Of a DNA stretch of 36,876 nucleotides, positions 15,208 through 23,056 are shown one piece after another. The notes under the pieces were generated by a model. It was given only the letters and a program-made list of their open reading frames with translations, was not told the origin of the DNA and did not search any database. The stretch's first letter is position 1, and each line of letters starts with the position of its first letter. The position numbers were made by a program, and so were the translations under genes. Source of the DNA: UBA3792 sp946185305 (GTDB taxonomy: Bacteria; Bacillota; Clostridia; Christensenellales; CAG-138); assembly GCA_946185305.1 (NCBI GenBank), contig CAMHJE010000007.1, forward strand, positions 1-36,876, written 5' to 3'.

Positions 15208-16482
15208 ATGGAATACTTAGTCAGCATGGAAATCAGCGGGCGGCAGGTGCCGGTCGGCAGCATCGCGGGCGAGCGGGCGGAAGCGGCCTGTTTCCGGTAC
15301 GGTGCGGACTATCTCGAACGGACGGACGCCGCGGCGATCTCCGTCCGTCTGCCGTTGCAGACGGAGCCGTTCACACCCCGGCAAACGCGGACGTTCTTTG
15401 AAAGCCTGCTCCCGGAGGGGTTCACGCGGCGCTCGATCGCCACCTTCCTGCGGATCGACGAGGGCGATTACCTCGGCATTCTGTATGCGCTCGGGCAGGA
15501 GTGCATGGGCGCGCTGCGTATCTATCGGGAGGGCGACGCGCCGCAGGCTGCGTATGTGCCGCTGACGCCGGAGCAGGTTCGGCTGCTCGCCGCCGAGGGC
15601 GCGCCCGAATCGACAACGCTTGTCACCGAAGCGCACCTGTCGCTTGGCGGGGCATCGGGCAAGGTCGGCTTGTATTACGACGCCGCTTCCGGTGCATGGT
15701 ATCTGCCGCGCGGCACCGCGCCGAGCACGCACATCCTTAAGCAAAGCCATGTTCGCTATGAAAAAATCGTCCCGAATGAGCAGCTTTGCCTGCGCACGGC
15801 GGCGCTTTGCGGGCTGCGCGTGGCGGAGAGCCGGGCGATCAATACCGGCACGGGACAGGATCGGGAGCTGCTGCTGGCCGTGCGGCGGTACGACCGCATA
15901 TTTCCGCCGTCACCGGAACGGATCAGCGGCCTGCCGGTGCCGCAGCTGCTGCACCAGGAGGATTTCGGGCAGGCACTCGGCATTCCTGCGTCCGAGAAAT
16001 ATGAGCACGGACAGCACTATCTTCGAGCCATGTTCACGCTTCTGCGCGAACGCTCGGCACGTCCGATCGAGGACCAGACCGAGCTGTGGGATCGGATTGT
16101 GTTCGACTGGCTGATCGGCAATACCGATGCGCATATCAAAAACTTTTCGCTGCTTTATGCGCCCGATCTGCGATCCGTGCGGCTTGCGCCGGCGTATGAC
16201 ATGATCCATACCGGCTATAAGGGCCTCAGCCGCAATATGGCGCTTGCCATCGGCGGCGTCTATCCGATTGCCGAGATCACGCGCGAATCCTTTCGCCTTG
16301 CCGCAAGGGAGGTCGGCCTCGGTGAGAAAATGGCGCTGTCGCGCTTTGATCGCATGGTCGGGAGCTTTCGGCCTGCGCTCGAAAAGGCAGCGGCGGAGCT
16401 GCAGCGGGAAGGACTGGACGGCGCGGCGGAATGGAAGAACCGGATCCTGCAGAGCGCCGGGCGCGCCCTTGCGCATCGGTAG
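15208..16482 (+). CDS. hipA: HipA-like serine/threonine kinase toxin
   Basis: 424 residues. Known HipA proteins phosphorylate aminoacyl-tRNA synthetases such as GltX and induce dormancy or persistence. The N-terminal subdomain runs to about residue 125 (RTFFESLLPEG). The kinase part has HILKQSHV (ATP-binding Lys), the catalytic loop NTDAHIKN with Asp307 and the metal-binding Asp331 in AYDM, placed as in E. coli HipA (309 and 332). All key residues are intact, so the enzyme should be active. The ATG at 15208 is preferred, with GAGGG eight bases upstream; an ATG at 15202 overlapping the hipB stop is an alternative. Target unknown. Confidence 0.92.
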   Translation: MEYLVSMEISGRQVPVGSIAGERAEAACFRYGADYLERTDAAAISVRLPLQTEPFTPRQTRTFFESLLPEGFTRRSIATFLRIDEGDYLGILYALGQECMGALRIYREGDAPQAAYVPLTPEQVRLLAAEGAPESTTLVTEAHLSLGGASGKVGLYYDAASGAWYLPRGTAPSTHILKQSHVRYEKIVPNEQLCLRTAALCGLRVAESRAINTGTGQDRELLLAVRRYDRIFPPSPERISGLPVPQLLHQEDFGQALGIPASEKYEHGQHYLRAMFTLLRERSARPIEDQTELWDRIVFDWLIGNTDAHIKNFSLLYAPDLRSVRLAPAYDMIHTGYKGLSRNMALAIGGVYPIAEITRESFRLAAREVGLGEKMALSRFDRMVGSFRPALEKAAAELQREGLDGAAEWKNRILQSAGRALAHR

Positions 16483-16502
16483 AAAAAGAAAAAACAACAG
16501 GA

Positions 16503-16560
16503 TAAAAATCCGCGCCGTCGCCGCCTGCAAAAGCAGAAAAGCGTCAAGCGCGGATCGTTT
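16503..16560. terminator. Bidirectional terminator between hipA and the permease gene
   Basis: ATCCGCGC (16508-16515) pairs with GCGCGGAT (16548-16555), with an inner CTGC-AAAA-GCAG hairpin. T-rich tracts lie on both sides. It overlaps the last codons of the minus-strand permease gene. Confidence 0.6.
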
Positions 16561-17353
16561 CTTTTTGCTTGGTAAACCAAAGGCTGATCAGATAAAACGC
16601 CAAAGACAGCAGGACGATACAAACGCCGGGCGTTAAAAGATAAGCGTAAGCCTGCCGCAAAAACGCGCCTCTGCGGTAGGCAAAGTTCATCATCGTGCCC
16701 CATGTCGGATGATAGAGATCGCCGAAGCCGAGGAAGCTCAGCGTCGATTCCATCAGAATACAGCTGTTGACGCCGAGCAAAAAGCGCGTCAGCAGAATGT
16801 CCCACAGATTCGGAAGCAGGTGGAACACCGCGATATGCAGGCGCGAAAAGCCCTGTACGGTCAATGCTTCCATAAACGGCTGCACCGCAAGGTGCCGGAC
16901 GCGTTCGCGCACGGCGCGCGCTGTCCCTGCCCAGCCGAACAGCGCAATCAGCACGATCAGCTGTCCGCGTCCCGCGCCGACAAAGGCCGACAGGACGATC
17001 AACGTGATCAACCGCGGTAACAGGACAAACACGTTGATGACGCCGTCGAAAAGCCCGCCCAACAGGCCGCGCTGCGCCGCAAGCGTGCCGAGTAAAAGAC
17101 CGAGCAGCAGCGTCAAAACGCTGCTGCAAAGCCCGACAAACAGCGTATCGCGCGTGCCGTAGACAAGCTCCGTAAATACATCGTAGCCGAGCGCGTTAGT
17201 GCCGAGCGGGTGTGTTTTGCTCGGGGCTTCCCACGCGGCAAACATGTCCTTTTGGCCGAACGGCGTGAAAAGCCCGGGCAGCAGGGCGGCGGCAGCAAAC
17301 AGAAGTAAAAGAAGCAATCCGAGCACAAGCGGGAGGGTTCGCAGATTACGCAT
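16544..17353 (-). CDS. ABC transporter permease, nickel/peptide family (NikC/DppC type)
   Basis: 269 residues, about six membrane helices. It starts with the short OppC-like N-terminal helix and has the conserved extracellular segment PSKTHPLGTNALGYDVFTELVYGTRDTL. The EAA coupling loop is MEALTVQGFSRLHIAVFHLLPN, and STLSFLGFG is typical of the DppC/NikC group. The ATG overlaps the end of the first permease gene by 8 bases, with AAAGGGGGAG upstream. It forms the membrane channel with the other permease. Last gene of the operon. Confidence 0.9.
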   Translation of the reverse strand: MRNLRTLPLVLGLLLLLLFAAAALLPGLFTPFGQKDMFAAWEAPSKTHPLGTNALGYDVFTELVYGTRDTLFVGLCSSVLTLLLGLLLGTLAAQRGLLGGLFDGVINVFVLLPRLITLIVLSAFVGAGRGQLIVLIALFGWAGTARAVRERVRHLAVQPFMEALTVQGFSRLHIAVFHLLPNLWDILLTRFLLGVNSCILMESTLSFLGFGDLYHPTWGTMMNFAYRRGAFLRQAYAYLLTPGVCIVLLSLAFYLISLWFTKQKETIRA

Positions 17354-18326
17354 GGCGCTCCCCCTTTCGCTGCCGCGGGTCGAGCAGCAGGCAGACAAGA
17401 TCGGTCACGATGATCGACGCCGCCATGATTGCGGTCGTGACAAACAGGACGCCCTGCATCAGCGGGTAATCGAGCGTATACACCGCGTCGGTCAGGAGCT
17501 TTCCCATGCCGTTGATCGAAAAGATATTCTCGACGATCAGCGACCCGCCGACGCACAGGCTCACGCTCATGCCGACCATCGTTAAAAACGGCTGCATTCC
17601 GTTTTTCAAAAGGTATTGCCAGCGGATCTTTCTCGGGGAAAGCCCGCGCTGCCGTGCGTACAGCACGTATTTTTCCTCCGTTGCGGCAGCGGTCATGTTG
17701 CGTACCAACAGATACCGCGACGGCAGTACGCCGAGCGTCAGCGTCGTCACCGGCAGGACGAGGTGCCAAAGGCGATCGAGCCAAAAGCCCGTCTTGTCCG
17801 GCGTCATGTCGCTGCCGGACAGGCCGGTATACGGGAACCAGCGATTTCGAAAGCAGAACAGCAGGATCAAAACGAGCGCCAGGAAAAAGGACGGAACGGC
17901 GTTGAGCAGAATCAGCGCCGCCGTCGAGACCCGGTCGAAAATGCCGTCCCTGCGCCAGCCCGCGTTCAGCCCCCAAACGAGCCCGAGCAGCGAGGACAGC
18001 ACGACGGCGGGAAGCGAGATTTGCAGCGTTGCGCCGATGCGCTCGCGGATCAGCTCAGCGACGATGGCATTCTTTTTGAACGAATAGCCGAGCGTGCCAT
18101 CCGCAAGCGAACGGAGATAATATCCGAACTGGACGAGAAGCGGCTCGTCAAGGTGCAGCGATTCGCGGTAGCGCGCGACCTGCGCGGTCGTGAGATCCTC
18201 CTCGGCAAAGCCGGACAGATATGCGATCGGGTCGCCGGGCAGCAGCCGCGGCAGGGCAAAGTTCAATAAAATGACAACGAGGAAGCAAACCAAAGCTGTC
18301 AGCATGCTTTTGACAAACGATTTCAT
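17346..18326 (-). CDS. ABC transporter permease, nickel/peptide family (NikB/DppB type)
   Basis: 326 residues, about six membrane helices. Family features are LPRLLPGDPIAYLSG near the N-terminus, LHLDEPLLVQFGYYLRSLADGTLGYSF, the AVPSFFLALVLILLF helix, the EAA loop YVLYARQRGLSPRKIRWQYLLKN and SLIVENIFSINGMGKLLTDAV. It begins 32 bases after the binding-protein gene. Its ribosome site (GAGGAAG) and first base of the start codon lie in one arm of a perfect 17-bp inverted repeat whose other arm is in codons 12-17, so translation initiation should be restrained. Confidence 0.92.
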   Translation of the reverse strand: MKSFVKSMLTALVCFLVVILLNFALPRLLPGDPIAYLSGFAEEDLTTAQVARYRESLHLDEPLLVQFGYYLRSLADGTLGYSFKKNAIVAELIRERIGATLQISLPAVVLSSLLGLVWGLNAGWRRDGIFDRVSTAALILLNAVPSFFLALVLILLFCFRNRWFPYTGLSGSDMTPDKTGFWLDRLWHLVLPVTTLTLGVLPSRYLLVRNMTAAATEEKYVLYARQRGLSPRKIRWQYLLKNGMQPFLTMVGMSVSLCVGGSLIVENIFSINGMGKLLTDAVYTLDYPLMQGVLFVTTAIMAASIIVTDLVCLLLDPRQRKGERHA

Positions 18327-18342
18327 GGTTTGCTTCCTCGTT
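18276..18342 (-). promoter_or_regulatory. 17-bp hairpin over the permease ribosome site
   Basis: On the transcript, AACGAGGAAGCAAACCA (18342-18326) is perfectly complementary to TGGTTTGCTTCCTCGTT (18292-18276), with a 33-nt loop. The first arm includes the Shine-Dalgarno sequence and the A of the ATG. The loop can add a TGTC/GACA pair. Confidence 0.75.
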
Positions 18343-18358
18343 TCTTGTTGGAAATGGA

Positions 18359-20092
18359 TTATTTCGCGGTGATGTGCAGCCAGTTCTGCACGTTGTTCAG
18401 CCCGAACACGTTATCGACAACGATATTGTCGAGCTTGCTCGACGCGCCGTAGGTCAGCGCGTCCCAGTACAGCGCGACGACCGGCAGGTGCGCGGCATAA
18501 AAACGCTGCATGTCGCCCGCGGCGGCAATGTACTCGTCAAGGGTCTTGGCTTCGCCCATGGCGGTCAGCGCGGATTGGAACGATTCGTCGTAGACCTGTG
18601 CGCCGCCCTGTACGGCATGGCTACCGTCCACATAGATCGTTGCAAGGCCGTTGCCCATGCCCATGCCCGCGGCGGTATAGCCGAACAGAGCCGCTTCCAT
18701 TGTGATATTGTTCTCGGAGAACTTGTTGCTCGTCTTAGCATTATAGGATGCGGAATCAAGCCCGTCAAGCACGACCTCGCCGCCGAACGCGTCGATGGCA
18801 GTCTTGATCAGCTCGGCACAGGACACCTGGTTATTGCGGTCGCTGCGATAGGTCAGCGTAATGGTGAACGGCTCGCCGGCCTCGTTGACAAACTTGCCCG
18901 CGTCGTTCTTCGCGTAGCCCGCGGCGTTCATATATTGTTCGGCTTCAGCCAGATCGGTTTTCAGCTTGTCGGTTGCGACATAGCCGACCGTGGACGGGGG
19001 AACAAAGCCCGCGTTCGGGATCTCGGCACGCGCGGAGCCGACCTTTTCGCGCAGCTGCGCATAGTCGAGCGCGAGCGCGACGGCATGGCGCAGGTTCTCG
19101 TCGGCAAACGGACCCTTGGCGTTGTTGAACGCCAGTACGGCGGGTGCGTTTTGCGCGGTCACAGTGAGCAGATGCACGCCCTCGGACGCCTCCAGCACAT
19201 CCTGATACGCGGCGCCGATGCCCGTGGAGTAGACCCAAACCATGTCGATGTCGCCCTGCTGCAGCGCCATCAGCATCGTGTCGTCGTTGTTGAACAGGTG
19301 GTAGACAAGCTCTTTCACCTGCGGCTGCTCCGGATACGTCTCGCTTGCGGTGAACGTGATCGTTCCGGCGTCCTTGTTGAAATCGGTGAATACATACGGG
19401 CCGCAGCCAAAGCGCAGCTCAGCGTCGGAAAGCTGTTCTTTGCCCTCATATATGTGCTTCGGAAGCACGCGGAACGAGGTCATGTTGCCAAGCTCGCGCA
19501 CGTTCGGCGCGGCAAGCGTCAGCGTAATACTGCGCCCGTCGTCGGACACAACCGCCGCGGCATACTTGGCCTTGGTGACCTTGCCCTCGGCATCGGTCTG
19601 ATCGACAAGGTTTGCGCTGCCGCTGTGGTCCTCATATTCGAGCGTGAACAAAATGTCCGCGGCGGTCACGGGTTCGCCGTCCTGCCACGTCATGCCGTCC
19701 GTGATCGTGTAGGTCCAGGTCGTTGCATCCTCGGTTGCCCACGACGCAAGCAGCGGATGGAACACGCCCTCGGTGTCCTGCCAAACGAGCGGCGGATGCG
19801 TGACGCCGCTTGCGAGCATTTCATAGCCGTATTCGCCGATCATCGCCTGTTCGATGGCAGCGGTTGTGCCGATCGTCAGCCGGTCGATGGCATACGTCGG
19901 CGCGGGAACTTCGGTCGGTTCCGGCGCGGCGGGCTGTGCAGGCTCGGCAGCGGACTGTGCAGGCGCGGCGGTAGGTGTTTCTGCTTTCGGCGCGTCAGTC
20001 GGCACTTCCGCCTTCGGCGCGGCGGGAGCCGTGCAGGCAAGCAGCGACAGCATCAGCAGCAAAGCCAGTAAAAGGGACAAAGCCTTTTTCAT
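18359..20092 (-). CDS. Extracellular solute-binding lipoprotein, family 5 (peptide/nickel)
   Basis: 577 residues. The signal peptide MKKALSLLLALLLMLSLLAC has a perfect lipobox (LLAC, Cys20). A Pro/Ala/Glu-rich linker (about 21-66) precedes a family 5 (SBP_bac_5) domain: WTYTITDGMTWQDGEPVTAADILFTLEY, FGCGPYVF, FADENLRHAVALALDYAQLR and IKTAIDAFGGEVVLDG. The ligand may be a peptide, nickel, or a metal complex. The nearby larC and CsoR-like genes make a metal ligand attractive, but nothing in the protein proves it. The gene lies 6 bases after the second ATPase gene. Confidence 0.9.
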   Translation of the reverse strand: MKKALSLLLALLLMLSLLACTAPAAPKAEVPTDAPKAETPTAAPAQSAAEPAQPAAPEPTEVPAPTYAIDRLTIGTTAAIEQAMIGEYGYEMLASGVTHPPLVWQDTEGVFHPLLASWATEDATTWTYTITDGMTWQDGEPVTAADILFTLEYEDHSGSANLVDQTDAEGKVTKAKYAAAVVSDDGRSITLTLAAPNVRELGNMTSFRVLPKHIYEGKEQLSDAELRFGCGPYVFTDFNKDAGTITFTASETYPEQPQVKELVYHLFNNDDTMLMALQQGDIDMVWVYSTGIGAAYQDVLEASEGVHLLTVTAQNAPAVLAFNNAKGPFADENLRHAVALALDYAQLREKVGSARAEIPNAGFVPPSTVGYVATDKLKTDLAEAEQYMNAAGYAKNDAGKFVNEAGEPFTITLTYRSDRNNQVSCAELIKTAIDAFGGEVVLDGLDSASYNAKTSNKFSENNITMEAALFGYTAAGMGMGNGLATIYVDGSHAVQGGAQVYDESFQSALTAMGEAKTLDEYIAAAGDMQRFYAAHLPVVALYWDALTYGASSKLDNIVVDNVFGLNNVQNWLHITAK

Positions 20093-20098
20093 CTTGTC

Positions 20099-20770
20099 TT
20101 ATTCCTCCTTCAGATGATGATTTTCAAAACAATAGATGGTATCGGACAAATGCTCGACCAAAGCCCGGTCATGCGAGATCAGGAGCAGGGAGCCGCCGGA
20201 TTTTTGCATCTCGCGGCGCACCATGCCGAGCACGTTCGCCTGCGTGGAAACGTCGAGCATCGAGGTCGCCTCGTCCAAGATCAGCAGACGCGGGGAGAAC
20301 AGCAGACACCGCGCGATGTGGATGCGTTGCGCCTCGCCGCCCGAAATCTGGTGCGGCAGGTGTGCCAGAATATCCGGCGCAAGCCCCACAGCGGCAAGCT
20401 GCCGTTCGATGAGCGCCGACGCCTCGGCCTTGGATTTGGCAAAGCCGTGATACCGGATCAGCTCCGAAAAGCCCGCGCCGAGCTTTTGCGACGGATCAAG
20501 CGCCGCGTGCGGCTGCTGAAACACCATTTGTATGCGGGAGCCGCGCTTGCGGTCGTACGACGTCTGCGCGGAAACGAGCAGCTGATCGTCAAGCCAAATC
20601 CCGCCCGCGTCGGGGCGCAGCGTGCCGCAAAGCAGCTTGGCAAGCGTCGATTTTCCGATGCCGCTTGCGCCGTATAAGCCTACGACGGCATTGTCCGGGA
20701 TCGTGAACGACACGTCCTCCAAAACGATCTGCTTTGCAAAAGTCTTTTTCAGATGCTTTCCTTCGATCAT
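20099..20770 (-). CDS. ABC transporter ATP-binding protein, OppF/NikE-like
   Basis: 223 residues. Walker A is GASGIGKST, the signature QISGGEAQRIHIARCL, Walker B LLILDEATSMLD and the H-loop SHDRAL. It is short and lacks the C-terminal oligopeptide-family extension, as in NikE-type subunits. The ATG at 20770 overlaps the stop of the previous gene as ATGA; an ATG six codons earlier (20788) is possible. It should pair with the other ATPase as a heterodimer. Confidence 0.88.
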   Translation of the reverse strand: MIEGKHLKKTFAKQIVLEDVSFTIPDNAVVGLYGASGIGKSTLAKLLCGTLRPDAGGIWLDDQLLVSAQTSYDRKRGSRIQMVFQQPHAALDPSQKLGAGFSELIRYHGFAKSKAEASALIERQLAAVGLAPDILAHLPHQISGGEAQRIHIARCLLFSPRLLILDEATSMLDVSTQANVLGMVRREMQKSGGSLLLISHDRALVEHLSDTIYCFENHHLKEE

Positions 20771-21681
20771 AGCCTGCTGCACCAACATTCCCGGTCGCCG
20801 ACCGCTATGCGGATCGGCTCGTTTTCACAAAAATCGCCCGCCTTCGGACAGCGCGCATAAAACGGACACGGGCTGTTCCCGCTGCGCAGAACCGGCGTTT
20901 CGAGCATCCCGTTTTGCACAAGCGCGCCAATCAACGCCTTGGTGTATGGGTGCCACGGATAATCGAGCACGTTGTCGGCGGGACCGCGCTCGCACATCCT
21001 GCCGCGGCACAGCACGGTCACATCGGCGCAATGCCGCGCGACCGCTATATCGTGCGTGATGATCAGCTTGGCGGCGTCGGGAAACAGTCGATCCAGCAGC
21101 GCAAAGAAGGCGTCGGTCGCCGCCTGATCGAGTCCGTTGGTCGGCTCGTCGGCCAGCAGCAGCTTCGGCGTTCCGATGGCGGCAAGCGCGATCGTCACAC
21201 GCTGTGCCATACCGCCGGAAAGCTCGAACGTGTATTTTCGCAGAACATCCTCCGGGTTGTCAAATCCGACGGCGCGCAGCAGCGCATGCGCTCTTTTTCG
21301 ACGCTCGGCAAGCGGGACGCGGTTTTTGCGCATCCCGTCCCACAGCTGTCGTTTCACGGTCAGCGACGGGTGCAGACTTTCCGCGCCGCTTTGCGGAATA
21401 TAGACGATCTCCGACCCGATCAGCCGCCGCAGCTTATACCCTTTGGGCAGCGGCGCGCCGCAATACAGCAGACGTTCGCCGGATTGGTATACGTTGCGGG
21501 GCAGCAGCCGCAGGATCGACAGCGCGGTCATCGTCTTGCCGGAGCCGGTTTCTCCGATCAGCGCATGGCTTTCGCCCTTGGCAAGCGAAAGCGTTACGTT
21601 TTGCACAAGCGTTTTTTCCGCCCGCGCCAGCCGCGCCGCAATCGTGCCGGTATGCAGCTCCAAAATCAATTCACGTTCCAT
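20767..21681 (-). CDS. ABC transporter ATP-binding protein, OppD/NikD-like
   Basis: 304 residues. Walker A GETGSGKT, the signature ELSGGMAQRVTIALA, Walker B LLLADEPTNGLD and ITHDIAVA are present. The C-terminal oligo_HPY extension (HPYTKALIGAL) and the cysteine cluster CPFYARCPKAGDFCEN, which binds an iron-sulfur centre in some relatives, are complete. It overlaps the methyltransferase gene by 16 bases, so translation is probably coupled. Confidence 0.9.
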   Translation of the reverse strand: MERELILELHTGTIAARLARAEKTLVQNVTLSLAKGESHALIGETGSGKTMTALSILRLLPRNVYQSGERLLYCGAPLPKGYKLRRLIGSEIVYIPQSGAESLHPSLTVKRQLWDGMRKNRVPLAERRKRAHALLRAVGFDNPEDVLRKYTFELSGGMAQRVTIALAAIGTPKLLLADEPTNGLDQAATDAFFALLDRLFPDAAKLIITHDIAVARHCADVTVLCRGRMCERGPADNVLDYPWHPYTKALIGALVQNGMLETPVLRSGNSPCPFYARCPKAGDFCENEPIRIAVGDRECWCSRL

Positions 21682-22496
21682 GTCAAAAGCGCATAGCGCA
21701 TGCGGCTCTCGTCGTGCAGCACGCCGTTTTCGGCATGGCGTGCAAAGTAGTCGCGCACGTATGCCTCGGCGTCGCGTTCGTCCATGCCGAAAATGCCAAA
21801 GTAGACGGTATACTGCCGCAGGGCGGCATCCAAATTAAGATCGTGCCGGCTTGTAAATGCCTTGATAAAGACGCGCACGTTTCGTCCCATCGCGGTCAAT
21901 ATCGTTTGATAGCGGTCGCCGTCGGTCAGCATGCCTGCGGGGTGCAGGTTCAGCTCCCGCAGCATCGCGCGGCGGTGCAGGTCATAGCTGCCCGGCAGCA
22001 CGGTCAGAATACAGCAGGCGCGGCGCGTCATGCGCTCCATCCGCCGGAGCTCGTCCACATTGCAGATCGCCGGGCACATCGATGTGAACGTGATATCGAA
22101 CGTGCGATCCGTCTCAAACTGCTCCCAAAGGGCGCAAACGGGTTCGAGATTGTCGATATGCGCAGCTGCCGCGCGCTTTTGCATCACGGCGATCCCCGCC
22201 GGATTGACCTCCAGCGCCGTCACAGACCGGCACTTTTTGGCAAGCCGCAGCGCATAGTCGCCCATGCCCGCGCCGATGTCGAGCAGCGTATCGTTCGGAT
22301 GAAGGATGCCGTTTTCGACCAGAACGGAAACAAATCCCACCGGGTCGGTGTCCGGATCGAACGGACGCTCCGCCGCCTGCGCGCAAAACAGCGTATAATA
22401 CGGCAGCCACCGCTTGGCGCGCGCAATGCGTTCCTCCCGCGTGCCGTAGCGGTAGGCAGTTTCCCATGCCTGCTCGATCTCTGTCAGACTGCTCAA
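21666..22496 (-). CDS. Class I SAM-dependent methyltransferase
   Basis: 276 residues. The Rossmann motif I is TLLDIGAGMGDYALRLA, followed by VTALEVNPAGIAVMQKRA (motif II acidic residue) and FDITFTSMCPAICNVDEL (motif IV region). The N-terminal helices (EQAWETAYRYGTREERIARAKRW) resemble methyltransferases found next to metal or peptide ABC importers. A TTG start at 22496 is chosen because AAGGAG lies 7 bases upstream; the longer in-frame extension crosses the leader terminator and is Arg-rich. First gene of the operon. The substrate is unknown: a metallophore, the transported ligand or a small thiol are all possible. Confidence 0.8.
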   Translation of the reverse strand: MSSLTEIEQAWETAYRYGTREERIARAKRWLPYYTLFCAQAAERPFDPDTDPVGFVSVLVENGILHPNDTLLDIGAGMGDYALRLAKKCRSVTALEVNPAGIAVMQKRAAAAHIDNLEPVCALWEQFETDRTFDITFTSMCPAICNVDELRRMERMTRRACCILTVLPGSYDLHRRAMLRELNLHPAGMLTDGDRYQTILTAMGRNVRVFIKAFTSRHDLNLDAALRQYTVYFGIFGMDERDAEAYVRDYFARHAENGVLHDESRMRYALLTWNVN

Positions 22497-22524
22497 ATCA
22501 AGGCTCCTTCTTCGGGTACGGTAT

Positions 22525-22633
22525 AAAAAAGACACGCCCCTCCTTGGAGAGCCGCATCCCTTCATGGCATACGCATATTCCTGGAATCCAAAATCTGCCC
22601 GCTTCAGCGGTGCGCGTTCGACTCCTGCCGAAC
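22525..22633 (-). ncRNA. Candidate riboswitch leader B (methyltransferase-ABC operon)
   Basis: The predicted +1 is about 22633. Hairpin 1 is GTTCG (22633-22629), loop GCAGGAGT, CGAAC (22620-22616). Hairpin 2 is CCGC-TGAA-GCGG (22610-22599) with an outer GC/GC pair. The single-stranded segment TTGGATTCCA is at 22591-22582. Hairpin 3 is CGTATGCC-ATGAA-GGGATGCG (22573-22553). The terminator is at 22555-22525 (CTC-CAAG-GAG core, then T6). The 3' arm of hairpin 3 overlaps the 5' arm of the terminator, so the two exclude each other. All loops and the single-stranded segment match leader A at 24991-24883. The ligand is unknown. Confidence 0.6.
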
Positions 22634-22639
22634 AAGGGC

Positions 22640-22668
22640 AGTATAGCAGACCGCAGCCGGTTTGAGAA
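22640..22668 (-). promoter_or_regulatory. Promoter of the methyltransferase-ABC operon
   Basis: On the minus strand TTCTCA (22668-22663), 17 bases, TATACT (22645-22640) preceded by TGC (extended -10). Confidence 0.65.
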
Positions 22669-22698
22669 GCCCCGTGGGGGGATAGAGCGGGGTCGCAC

Positions 22699-22733
22699 AA
22701 AAAAGGAAGCCGCCCGATACCGGAACGGCTTCC
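22699..22733 (-). terminator. Terminator of the ECF-larC-sensor operon
   Basis: On the minus strand GGAAGCCG (22733-22726) pairs with CGGCTTCC (22712-22705), followed by T6. Confidence 0.85.
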
Positions 22734-22745
22734 GCTATGATTGCC

Positions 22746-23054
22746 TTATTTCAACAGCTTGTCGATCGCGTTTTCCAGTTCCGTGATCGCATCCTGATCG
22801 TTTTCCTCCACCGCATGCACAATGCAATGCTCAATGTGATCCTTTAGGATCACGCGGCTGATCGAGCCGAGCGCCGCGCGCACCGCGGCGAGCTGCACCA
22901 GTACCTCCGAGCAGTCGCGCCCGTCCTCGACCATCTTTTTGACCGATTCGAGATGCCCGATCGCGCGAGACAGGCGGTTTTTGACCTCCTTGGTGTGCGC
23001 GTGGGAATGGATATGCTTATGCCGCTCGGTCAGCGTCGTTTCGTTCTGCGCCAT
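22746..23054 (-). CDS. CsoR/RcnR-family metal-sensing repressor, InrS-like
   Basis: 102 residues, all-helical DUF156 fold. The metal ligands Cys48, His73 and Cys77 have the exact 25- and 4-residue spacing of the CsoR C-H-C site. A His-rich N-terminus (HKHIHSHAH, 12-20) is added, as in nickel-sensing InrS and unlike copper CsoR. The family releases DNA on metal binding. Nickel is preferred because larC is immediately upstream; Cu(I) or Co(II) remain possible. An ATG at 23054 is chosen, with AGGAG eight bases upstream inside the end of larC. Last gene of a three-gene operon. Confidence 0.88.
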   Translation of the reverse strand: MAQNETTLTERHKHIHSHAHTKEVKNRLSRAIGHLESVKKMVEDGRDCSEVLVQLAAVRAALGSISRVILKDHIEHCIVHAVEENDQDAITELENAIDKLLK

Positions 23055-23056
23055 GC

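Noticed and set aside
22544..22636. Plus-strand sequence resembling the 3' half of a tRNA-Leu (long variable arm with TTCA loop, TTCGACT T-loop).
   Set aside because: The T-stem has a mismatch, the anticodon stem and acceptor do not pair and no D-arm fits. The same segment read on the minus strand is a promoter-proximal leader that matches leader A, which explains it better.
22565..22700. Longer N-terminus for the methyltransferase (in-frame ATG at 22565 or further upstream).
   Set aside because: It would cross the leader terminator and encode an Arg-rich stretch with no family similarity; TTG at 22496 has an AAGGAG site at the right distance.
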